NCBI GenBank assembly: GCA_035534615.1
Contig: DATLRO010000136.1
Location: forward strand, 1-44,094
From: JAGWRA01 sp035534615
GTDB lineage: Bacteria; Acidobacteriota; Vicinamibacteria; Vicinamibacterales; CAVVIG01
Direction of reading: 5' to 3'
DNA: 44,094 nt
Shown here piece after piece: positions 33,377-40,187 of the stretch; positions within the stretch are counted from its first letter, which is position 1; every line of letters begins with the position of its first letter. The notes under the pieces are model-generated. The model saw only the letters and a list, made by a program, of their open reading frames with translations, had not been told where the DNA came from and searched no databases. The position numbers and the translations under genes are program-made.

Positions 33377-33781
33377 TCAGCCGGCCGCCGCGTCGGCCCC
33401 GGTATCGTCGAGCAGCCGCCGGATTTCGGCCACCAGCACATCGGGCAGGCACGGCTTCGTGAGGAACCCGTCGCAACCGACCCGCTTCGCCTCCGCCGAA
33501 TACCCTTCGAGCGCGTGGCCCGTCAGCGCCAGCACGGGAATCGCCCGCGTCCGCGCCGCCGCCTTGAGGCGGCGCGTCGCCTCCCAGCCGTCCATGCCGG
33601 GCAGCGACAGGTCCATGAGGATGATGTCCGGCTGCAGGCGCGCGGCCTGGTCGATCGCCTCCGCGCCGCTGCCCGCCTCGGCGACCCGGAAGCCGGCGAA
33701 CCGCAGGTACTCCGTGTACATCTCCCGCGCATCCGGGTAGTCGTCCACGAGGAGCACGAGAGGCGCCGGACGTTCGGGCAT
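33377..33781 (-). CDS. Single-domain response regulator (receiver only)
   Basis: The protein has 134 residues from ATG 33781 (MPERPAPLVLLVDDYPDARE). It is one CheY-like receiver: acidic pair Asp13-Asp14, phospho-acceptor Asp57 in ILMDLSLPGMDGW, the Thr in VLALTGHA and the Lys in FLTKP. There is no output domain. It is transcribed towards fdhD with a 34-base gap and may share its transcript. No partner kinase adjoins it; the nearest hybrid kinase is about 8 kb away. Receiver-only proteins relay phosphate or bind target proteins. Confidence 0.92.
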   Translation of the reverse strand: MPERPAPLVLLVDDYPDAREMYTEYLRFAGFRVAEAGSGAEAIDQAARLQPDIILMDLSLPGMDGWEATRRLKAAARTRAIPVLALTGHALEGYSAEAKRVGCDGFLTKPCLPDVLVAEIRRLLDDTGADAAAG

Positions 33782-33980
33782 GGACAGGCTCGGGCGCTGG
33801 ATCCGCCGTCGGCCGGCACCCGGTCATCCGTCGACCGCCGGCGCCGGGTCGGCGCGAGACCGCGGAAGGCCCGCGCGACAGCAGGAAGTGAAGAGTCAGC
33901 AGTATAGAACGCCGGCCGGGCCGCCGCAACCGCACCGGGCGGCTCGACGGCCCGACGGCGGTCCGTTAACATAGCGGGAC

Positions 33981-34481
33981 ATGGCAGCCACCTTCTCGTT
34001 CGACGTGTCGTCCACGATCGACCTCCAGGAGGTCGACAACGCGATCAACCAGGCGCGCAAGGAGGTCGGCCAGCGCTACGACTTCAAGGGCGCCCGCGCC
34101 GAGATCGAGTTCGAGCGGACGGAGGCGACCCTCACGCTCACCGCGGACGACGAGTTCAAGATGAACGCGCTGTGGGAGATCGTGCAGACGCGGCTGGTCC
34201 GGCGTCACCTTCCGGTGCAGAACTTCAAGCCGGGCCCGATCGAGCACGCGCTGGGCGGCGCCGTCCGGCGGGTCGTCACCCTCCAGCAGGGCATTCCCAG
34301 CGACGCCGCGCGCGAGATCGTCCGGATCCTCAAGGACCAGAAGATGAAGAGGGTGCAGGCGGCGATCCAGGGCGACCAGGTCCGCATCTCCTCGCCCTCC
34401 AAGGACGACCTCCAGGCGGTCATGGATCTGCTGCGCAGCCAGGATCTCGGCGTCGCCCTCCAGTTCGGCAACTACCGCTGA
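33981..34481 (+). CDS. yajQ: YajQ-family nucleotide-binding protein
   Basis: The protein has 166 residues from ATG 33981 (MAATFSFDVSSTIDLQEVDNAI). Length and motifs fit YajQ: NQARKEVGQRYDFKG near the start, the tandem-repeat fold, RRHLPVQNFKPGPIEHALGGAVRRVVTLQQGI in the middle, and IRILKDQKMKRVQAAIQGDQVRISSPSKDDLQ ahead of the C-terminal FGNYR. Members bind nucleotides, including cyclic di-GMP in some species; the ligand here is unknown. It stands alone on the plus strand between a divergent response regulator (199-base gap) and a convergent sigma-54 regulator. Confidence 0.95.
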   Translation: MAATFSFDVSSTIDLQEVDNAINQARKEVGQRYDFKGARAEIEFERTEATLTLTADDEFKMNALWEIVQTRLVRRHLPVQNFKPGPIEHALGGAVRRVVTLQQGIPSDAAREIVRILKDQKMKRVQAAIQGDQVRISSPSKDDLQAVMDLLRSQDLGVALQFGNYR

Positions 34482-34495
34482 CGCGACGGCACGCG

Positions 34496-34512
34496 GCGGC
34501 GCACGGCGCCGC
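34496..34512. terminator. Hairpin between convergent yajQ and sigma-54 regulator genes
   Basis: The arms GCGGCGC (34496-34502) and GCGCCGC (34506-34512) are perfect, with a three-base loop. It lies 14 bases after the yajQ stop in the convergent gap, where it could serve both genes. There is no T-run. Confidence 0.4.
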
Positions 34513-34563
34513 TCGAACGGCAGGCGGACCGGTGGCTGGTGGAGCCTTGGGGGGAGTCGCGGC

Positions 34564-35946
34564 CTAGCTGACGAGCGCGCCGGCCGGAGCGAGGCCGAAC
34601 TTCTCGAGGCGGCGGTAGAGCGCGCGCCGGCTGATGCCCAGCCGCCGGGCCGCTTCCTTCTTGTTCCCCGCCGTCTCGTCCAGCGCCCGCACGATCTCGG
34701 CCCGCTCGATCTCCTGGATCGGCCGGACCGATCGCGTCACCGCCGTGGCGTCGTCGAGCGGCGCCAGTCCGGACGTCAGGACGAGATCCTTGCGGTCGAC
34801 GAACTCGCTGTCGGCGAGCATGCAGGCCCGCTCGAGCACGTTGCGCAGCTCGCGGACGTTGCCGGGCCAGTCGTAGGCCGTCAGCATCTGTTCGGCCTCG
34901 GGCGTCAGGCCGCGCAGCGTCTTGCCGAACTGGCGGTTGTACTCGTCCACGAAGCCGCGGGCCAGCAGCGGAATGTCGTCGCGGCGCTCCCGCAGGGCGG
35001 GGACGTGCAGGCCGACGACGTGCAGGCGGTAATAGAGGTCCGCGCGGAACCGGCCTTCCTGCACCTCCCGCTCGAGCACGCGGTTGGTCGCGGCCACGAG
35101 CCGGACGTCCACCTTGTGGGTCTCGCTCGCGCCGACCTTCGTGATGATGCCGTCCTCGAGCACCCGCAGGAACTTCGACTGCGCGGCCAGCGGCAGCTCG
35201 CCGATCTCGTCCAGGAAGATGACGCCCCCGTTCGCCCGTTCGAACAGGCCCGGCCGCGAATCGGTGGCGCCCGTGAACGCCCCTTTGGTGTGGCCGAACA
35301 GCTCGCTCTCGAACAGGGTCTCGACGATCGCCGAGCAGTTGACCGGGATGAACGGCCGCTCGCGGCGCGCGCCGAGCGCGTGCAGCGCCCGGGCCACCAG
35401 CTCCTTGCCGGTCCCGGTCTCCCCCGTGATGAGCGCCGTCGTGAAGTGCGGCGCGATGCGGCGGATCAGCCGGAACAGCTCGAGCATCTGCGACGTCCGC
35501 CCGATCATCCCCTGGAACTGCAGGTGCTTGATCAGGTCGCCTTCGATCGCGGCGACCTTCCGGTTGCGCAGCACCTCGTCGCGGATGCCCGACAGGAGCT
35601 CGGTCACGCGTTGGAAGTCGAGCGGCTTGCGCAGGTAGTCGGCCGCGCCGAGCTTCACCGCCTCCATCGCCGTCTCGATCGTCCCGTAGCCGGTCATCAG
35701 GATGACTTCGCAGGTCGGCGCGCGGCGCTTGATCTCGCGCAGCACCGGAATGCCGCCGATCGAGGGCATCCGCAGATCGACCAGCGCCGCGTCGGGCGGC
35801 CGTACGGCGATCTCGTTCAGCGCCTGCGTCGGGTTCAGGAACGTGAACACCTGATAGCCGGCCGACCGGCCAAAGCGGCTCACGACCTCCAGCACGCCGG
35901 GGTCGTCATCCACGATGAAGAGGCGAGGGGCTCGTTCGTTGCTCAT
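34564..35946 (-). CDS. NtrC-type sigma-54-dependent response regulator
   Basis: The protein has 460 residues from ATG 35946 (MSNERAPRLFIVDDD). Domains: receiver (Asp57 in ALVDLRMP), AAA+ sigma-54 activator with Walker A GETGTGK (175-181), the sigma-54-contacting GAFTGA (222-227) and Walker B FLDEIGE (244-250), and a Fis-type helix-turn-helix near the C-terminus (NKKEAARRLGISRRALYRRLEKFGL). All sites for activating RNA polymerase-sigma-54 are intact. No kinase gene is adjacent; hemQ lies upstream on the same strand across a 241-base spacer. Its targets are unknown. Confidence 0.94.
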   Translation of the reverse strand: MSNERAPRLFIVDDDPGVLEVVSRFGRSAGYQVFTFLNPTQALNEIAVRPPDAALVDLRMPSIGGIPVLREIKRRAPTCEVILMTGYGTIETAMEAVKLGAADYLRKPLDFQRVTELLSGIRDEVLRNRKVAAIEGDLIKHLQFQGMIGRTSQMLELFRLIRRIAPHFTTALITGETGTGKELVARALHALGARRERPFIPVNCSAIVETLFESELFGHTKGAFTGATDSRPGLFERANGGVIFLDEIGELPLAAQSKFLRVLEDGIITKVGASETHKVDVRLVAATNRVLEREVQEGRFRADLYYRLHVVGLHVPALRERRDDIPLLARGFVDEYNRQFGKTLRGLTPEAEQMLTAYDWPGNVRELRNVLERACMLADSEFVDRKDLVLTSGLAPLDDATAVTRSVRPIQEIERAEIVRALDETAGNKKEAARRLGISRRALYRRLEKFGLAPAGALVS

Positions 35947-36111
35947 CGGCGGCCGTGGACAGGGGGGATCCCTGCCACACTCGTCTTGATTATTCGGCAT
36001 TGCGCACGCCGGCTTGAATCGGCAGGTCATCACTCGGAACTCGCGCATCCTGAACGGCTTAGCGGGGCGTCAAACGGGCGGTCGCGGGGCGGGAGTCCTG
36101 AAGCGGGCCCG

Positions 36112-36137
36112 GGCCGTGTGCGGAATCGCACACGGCC
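36112..36137. terminator. 11-bp perfect hairpin after hemQ
   Basis: The arms GGCCGTGTGCG (36112-36122) and CGCACACGGCC (36127-36137) are perfect, with a four-base loop. It lies 50 bases past the hemQ stop on the transcribed strand and upstream of the sigma-54 regulator gene. It could be the hemQ terminator. It could also be a protein-binding palindrome for the downstream gene, since part of the arms, GTGTGCG/CGCACAC, is less purely GC than the other hairpins here. The rest of the 35947-36187 spacer shows no clear promoter. Confidence 0.5.
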
Positions 36138-36187
36138 GGCCTCCGGGCGCGGAGCGTCGGAACGAAGGGGGCGGCGCCTGAAACGCG

Positions 36188-37030
36188 CTACGGCCGGCGG
36201 GCCGGAGGCTCGGGCGGCTCCCCGTCCAGCAGCCGGGACAGGCTCCGGGCGGCAAACCGGCGGCCGATGTAGAACGGTCCGAACTCGGCGTAGTCGGCGC
36301 TCGCCTCGTCGAACCGCATCTCGTAGATCAGCTTCTTGAAGACGAGCGGCTCGTCGGCGAACAGGTCGACTCCCCACTCCCAGTCGTCGAACCCGATCGA
36401 GCCGGAGATCACCTGCACGACGCGGCCGGCATAGTGCCGTCCGATCATGCCGTGCTCGCGCATCATGGCGGCGCGCCGCTCGAACGGGACCATGTACCAG
36501 TTCTTCACTTCGCCCCGGCGCTTGTTCATCGGATAGAAGCAGACGAACCGGCCGTCCGGGAGCGCCGGAAACAGGCGGCTCTTCACGCGCTCGCGCTGGC
36601 GCGCCATCTCCTCGTCGAAGGCCTGCTCGAACTCGTCGCGGCCCGGGACGAGGCCGCGCGCGGCCAGATCCTGATGTACCTTCGCGGTCATCTCGTACAT
36701 GCCGAGCTCGACGATCGACACGTAGGAGGTCGTCGGCGCCAGATAGTCCGACAGACGCAGGCGGGCCAGCGCCAGCTCGCAGGCGCCCAGGGCGTCGAAG
36801 TCTGGCCGGAAATGGACCAGCATGAGATCGCCCTTGTGCCCGAGCAGCTGGACGAGCGTCGTCTGGCCGTCGGGCCGGTCTTCCATCGGCGCCAGCGTGG
36901 CGGCCGCCTCCTCGGCCAGGGCGCGGCGGTCGGCGCCGGACAGCCCGCGCAGCGCGTCCCAGCGGATCCGGAACATCTGATGCAGCACGCTCCAGCCTTC
37001 GAGCGTCTCGGGAACCTGCGGATTGTGCAT
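36188..37030 (-). CDS. hemQ: Coproheme decarboxylase HemQ (ChdC)
   Basis: The protein has 280 residues from ATG 37030 (MHNPQVPETLEGWSVLHQMFRI). It belongs to the chlorite-dismutase-like family and specifically to the HemQ/ChdC branch that converts coproheme to haem b in the coproporphyrin-dependent pathway. The catalytic Tyr166 lies in the signature FYPMNKRRGEVKNWYMVPFE. The proximal haem ligand His193 lies in EHGMIGRHYAGRVVQVISGSIGFDDWEWGVDLF, which follows the family closely. The pathway is typical of Gram-positives but is also found in some diderms. The gene is 50 bases downstream of a NarL-type regulator gene on the same strand. Confidence 0.93.
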   Translation of the reverse strand: MHNPQVPETLEGWSVLHQMFRIRWDALRGLSGADRRALAEEAAATLAPMEDRPDGQTTLVQLLGHKGDLMLVHFRPDFDALGACELALARLRLSDYLAPTTSYVSIVELGMYEMTAKVHQDLAARGLVPGRDEFEQAFDEEMARQRERVKSRLFPALPDGRFVCFYPMNKRRGEVKNWYMVPFERRAAMMREHGMIGRHYAGRVVQVISGSIGFDDWEWGVDLFADEPLVFKKLIYEMRFDEASADYAEFGPFYIGRRFAARSLSRLLDGEPPEPPARRP

Positions 37031-37080
37031 GGAGGTAGTTTATCGGGTCGCGCGGCCGCCTGTCAGCCGCGGGGCCGGTC

Positions 37081-37755
37081 TCAGTCCACCAGGTGGTTCT
37101 CGATGGCGTACCGCATGAGTTCGACGGTGCTGTGCATCTTCATCTTCTCCAGCACGCGCACCCGGTACGTGCTGACCGTCTTCACGCTGAGCGACAGCGC
37201 CGCGGCAATCTGCGACACCGTCTGCCCCGACGCGATCATCCGGAGCACCTGGTACTCCCGGTCCGACAGCGCCTCGTGCGGCCGCGCCGGCGCCCCGGGC
37301 CGTTCGCCGACGAGCTCCTCGATGAGATCGGGGCTGAGGTACCGCCGGCCGCTCAGCACGAGCCGGACCGCCTTGATGAGCTGGGCGGGCGCGCTGTCCT
37401 TGGTGAGGTAGCCCGACGCCCCGGCGTCGAGGACCCGGCGGGCGAACTGCTCGGCGGGGTGCATGCTGAGCATCAGCACCGGCAGGTCCGGATAGCTCCG
37501 CCGGATGTCGCGCAGCACGTCCAGCCCGCTCCGCCCCGGCAGCGTGATGTCGAGAATCACCGCGTCCCAGCTGGCCGTCTCGAGGTACCGCAGGGCCGCC
37601 CCGCCCTCGTCCGCCTCCGTGATGATCGCGGGGCTCAGGGCGTCGGACAGAATCTGGCGGATGCCCTGCCGCACCACCGGGTGATCGTCGACGAGCAGGA
37701 TCCGCGTCGTCGTGACGGCGGCGGGCGGCTGCTCGGCGAGCGCGCTGGCGACCAT
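37081..37755 (-). CDS. NarL/FixJ-type response regulator
   Basis: The protein has 224 residues from ATG 37755, one base after the kinase stop. The receiver has Asp23-Asp24, acceptor Asp69 in VILDITLPG and Lys119 in YLTKDSAP. The LuxR-type helix-turn-helix is at about 158-215 (LSDREYQVLRMIASGQTVSQIAAALSLSVKTVSTYRVRVLEKM). It is the obvious partner of the kinase encoded directly upstream. Its targets are not known; hemQ follows 50 bases downstream. Confidence 0.94.
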   Translation of the reverse strand: MVASALAEQPPAAVTTTRILLVDDHPVVRQGIRQILSDALSPAIITEADEGGAALRYLETASWDAVILDITLPGRSGLDVLRDIRRSYPDLPVLMLSMHPAEQFARRVLDAGASGYLTKDSAPAQLIKAVRLVLSGRRYLSPDLIEELVGERPGAPARPHEALSDREYQVLRMIASGQTVSQIAAALSLSVKTVSTYRVRVLEKMKMHSTVELMRYAIENHLVD

Positions 37756-37756
37756 G

Positions 37757-38542
37757 CTAGTGCCGCGCCTCCCCGTTCCGCGGCCGCGGCAGCGTCACCG
37801 TCACGACCGTCCCGCGCCCGGGCGCCCCGGCCACCGTCAGCTCGCCGCCGACGCTCAGCGCCCGCTCGCGCATCCCCAGCAGGCCGATCGACCGGGCATC
37901 GGCGATTTCCACGTCGGTGATCCCCCTCCCGTTGTCGCGCACGTCGAGCCGCACGCGCCCGCGTTCCTCGCGGAGATCAATCCGGACTGCGCCGGCGTGC
38001 GAATGACGGGCCACGTTGGTCAGCGCCTCCTGCAGGATTCGGAAGAGCACCGTCGCCTGGAGCTGCACGATCCGGCCCGGCGGCACGTGCGACCGGAAGC
38101 GGCACCGGATGCCGGTCCGTGCCTCGAACGTCGTCGCTTCCCACTTGACCGCCTCGGCCAGCCCCAGATGGTCGAGGACGGGCGGCCGCAGGTCGAGGGA
38201 GATCCGGCGCACGGTGCCGATCGTGACGTCGACCAGTCCGACAATCGACTGCAGCCGGTTGACGAGGAGCAGCGGCGGATGGGCCTCGCGCCGGGTGATC
38301 TCCGCGGTCAGCCACGTGAGATCCAGCTTGAGCGTCGTCAGCATCTGGCCGAGCTCGTCGTGGAGCGCACGCGAGATCCGGGCGCGCTCGTTCTCGCGCA
38401 CGGTGGCCAGCCGGGTCGAGAGGCTGCGCAGCGCCGCGGCGGTCGGTGCCGGCGGCCGGCGACGCCGACCGGTCGTCCGCTTCGTCGCCGCCCGCGACCG
38501 GGTCGCGGCGCGGGCGGGAGGCGGCCCCTTTCTCGTCACCAT
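37757..38542 (-). CDS. Soluble NarX-type histidine kinase with a basic N-terminal tail
   Basis: The protein has 261 residues from ATG 38542. It has no membrane helix, PAS or GAF domain. Residues 1-35 are a Lys/Arg/Ala/Pro-rich tail (KGPPPARAATRSRAATKRTTGRRRRPP). HisKA_3 follows, with His61 in ISRALHDELGQMLTTLKLDL, then a HATPase with N-box Asn176 (QEALTNVARHS), DNGRG (Asp203) and the GLLGMRERA lid typical of NarX/DegS-class kinases. With the adjacent NarL-type regulator it makes a compact two-component pair. The signal could come through a partner protein or through the tail. The stop is one base from the regulator start. Confidence 0.93.
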   Translation of the reverse strand: MVTRKGPPPARAATRSRAATKRTTGRRRRPPAPTAAALRSLSTRLATVRENERARISRALHDELGQMLTTLKLDLTWLTAEITRREAHPPLLLVNRLQSIVGLVDVTIGTVRRISLDLRPPVLDHLGLAEAVKWEATTFEARTGIRCRFRSHVPPGRIVQLQATVLFRILQEALTNVARHSHAGAVRIDLREERGRVRLDVRDNGRGITDVEIADARSIGLLGMRERALSVGGELTVAGAPGRGTVVTVTLPRPRNGEARH

Positions 38543-38594
38543 CGCGTGCCAGTATGACGGAACCGGGCTGAGGTGCCAATACGGCTGTGCAGGC

Positions 38595-38615
38595 CCCCGG
38601 CCGTGCGGCCGCGGG
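38595..38615. terminator. Hairpin downstream of mqnA
   Basis: The core GGCCGTGCGGCC (38599-38610) pairs with itself around a two-base centre and is extended by GC pairs with one bulge, giving about nine base pairs. It begins 8 bases after the mqnA stop on the transcribed strand. The same core occurs in the hairpin at 42888-42911. There is no T-run. Confidence 0.45.
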
Positions 38616-38622
38616 CGGACCG

Positions 38623-39426
38623 CTAGAGCCAGCGAAGCGCGGGGGCGGCCGGCAGCTCACCGGCCTCCACGGCGAGCCGGTAGAACTGCTTCAGGCCTTC
38701 CTGCATCGGCTCGTCCAGGACGAAGGCCAGGTTGGCCCAGTACTGCTCGAGGAACGGCGCCGGCAGCCCGAACGCGCCGGCATGGCGCTGCGCCAGCTCG
38801 CGGCCGTGGGTCAGGCCGTAGGCGCGCGACTCGATCAGCGCCGCGTGCAGGCGCCGGAGCGCCGCCGGCTCGCCGCCCGACACCTGCCACACCGCAAAGG
38901 CGAACGGCAACCCCGTCTGCTCGTTCCACTCGCGGCCCAGGTCGATGCGGGCTTCGGCCTGCGGCCGGAGATCGGGGCGCAGCGCCACGTCGCCGATGAA
39001 GAGCGCCGCCTCGGCGCCTGCCGCAAACGGATCCTCACGGATCTGGTCGAACGGAAAGAACTCCGGCCGCACGTTCCAGCGGACGCGGCAGAGGATCTTC
39101 AGCAGCACCACGGAGGTGGCCGACGCCGTCGACAGCGCGACCCGCCGGCCGTCGAGCGCCTGCGGTGGCCGTCCGATCAGCAGGATGCTCTGGACCGGTC
39201 CGCGCGATCCGATCACCAGGTCGGGCAGGATGCGGTAGCGGTCGGCGTGACGGGCGAACTCGATGCTGGAGGACGGGGCGACGTCGAGCGCGCCGGCCGC
39301 CAGCTGGCGGTTGAGGTCGGACGGGATGCCGCGGACGAGGCTGACGCCGGGGGGCAGCCCGCGATCGATCAGGCCGGCGTGGACGGGGAAGCAGTTGCTG
39401 TACAGGATATGGCCGAGGCGCAGCAT
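38623..39426 (-). CDS. mqnA: Chorismate dehydratase MqnA (futalosine menaquinone pathway)
   Basis: The product has 267 residues from ATG 39426 (MLRLGHILYSNCFPVHAGL); the longer frame to 39507 adds a low-complexity piece absent from the family. MqnA converts chorismate to 3-enolpyruvylbenzoate, the first step of the futalosine route. It has the periplasmic-binding-protein-like fold, with GIPSDLNRQLAAGALDVAPSSSIEFARH, the DLVIGSRGPVQSILLI strand and LSTASATSVVLLKIL followed by AALFIGDVALR, all typical. The other mqn genes are not in the window. It is divergent from the TetR gene and followed by the soluble kinase gene 80 bases on. Confidence 0.92.
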   Translation of the reverse strand: MLRLGHILYSNCFPVHAGLIDRGLPPGVSLVRGIPSDLNRQLAAGALDVAPSSSIEFARHADRYRILPDLVIGSRGPVQSILLIGRPPQALDGRRVALSTASATSVVLLKILCRVRWNVRPEFFPFDQIREDPFAAGAEAALFIGDVALRPDLRPQAEARIDLGREWNEQTGLPFAFAVWQVSGGEPAALRRLHAALIESRAYGLTHGRELAQRHAGAFGLPAPFLEQYWANLAFVLDEPMQEGLKQFYRLAVEAGELPAAPALRWL

Positions 39427-39523
39427 CGTGCGGTCCAGCGGTCGCGCGGAGTCCGACGCCCCGGCCGGGCCGGCGCGGGAAGGCCGGCACGATGAACCGA
39501 AGGTCACTCCGGCGCAGTCGAAG

Positions 39524-39548
39524 TATAGTATACTGACTGGTCGGTCAG
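39524..39548 (+). promoter_or_regulatory. Promoter with overlapping TetR-type operator
   Basis: The palindrome CTGACTGGTCGGTCAG (39533-39548) has 5-base perfect arms (CTGAC/GTCAG) around TGGTCG, with near-symmetric centre. It overlaps the TATACT hexamer (39529-39534), a good -10 box; a second -10-like TATAGT is at 39524-39529. The start codon of the TetR gene is 22 bases after the palindrome. A repressor bound here would block the polymerase, so autoregulation of the TetR-efflux unit is likely. No convincing -35 box was seen. Confidence 0.6.
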
Positions 39549-39569
39549 ATCAATCAACGCGGAGTCTTG

Positions 39570-40187
39570 ATGCCCCTTCAGGGCCGAACCAAGCAGGATG
39601 TCCTCTCCGAGTTCCGCTGCGCCGAGATCCTCGACGCGGCGCGGGGCATCTTTGCACGCAAAGGGTTCGAGGCCGCCACCATGGACGACATTGCCGCCGC
39701 CGCCGGCGTCGGCAAGGGCACCCTGTACCTCTACTACCGGTCGAAGCGCGACATTTATCTGGCCGCGCTCGGCGGCGGCCTCCGCGAGATCCGCGACCGC
39801 ACCCAGGCGGCGGTCGGCGCCGCCACGACGATCCACGACAAGATCCGGGCCTTCGTCCTGACCAAGGTCCACTATTTCAACGAACACCGCGACTTCTACC
39901 GGATCTATCACGCGGAGTTCGGCAATCTGGTCACGCACCCCTCCTGCCTGCCGGACGAGCTGATGGCATTGTACCTGCAGCAGGTCCAGCAGCTCGAGGG
40001 CGCGCTGGCGGAGGCGCGCGATCAACACCTCGTCCGCGCGGTCGACCCCGGCAAGACGGCCTTCGCGGTCTTCGAAATCACCCGCGGCCTCATCATCCGG
40101 CGCCTGCTCGACCAGTCCACGACCGGCGCCGAAGACGACGGTGCGTTCATCGTCGATCTGATCTGGAAGGGAATAGCACAGCGATGA
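39570..40187 (+). CDS. TetR-family transcriptional regulator
   Basis: The protein has 205 residues from ATG 39570 with GGAG 5 bases upstream; a TTG directly before it is a less likely start. The N-terminal helix-turn-helix is typical: EILDAARGIFARKGFEAATMDDIAAAAGVGKGTLYLYYRSKRDIY (residues 19-63). The C-terminal ligand-binding half is divergent, as usual. It is the first gene of a unit with an outer-membrane factor (ATGA overlap) and a membrane-fusion protein, so it probably represses them and responds to a compound they export. The palindrome at 39533-39548 is its likely operator. Confidence 0.94.
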   Translation: MPLQGRTKQDVLSEFRCAEILDAARGIFARKGFEAATMDDIAAAAGVGKGTLYLYYRSKRDIYLAALGGGLREIRDRTQAAVGAATTIHDKIRAFVLTKVHYFNEHRDFYRIYHAEFGNLVTHPSCLPDELMALYLQQVQQLEGALAEARDQHLVRAVDPGKTAFAVFEITRGLIIRRLLDQSTTGAEDDGAFIVDLIWKGIAQR

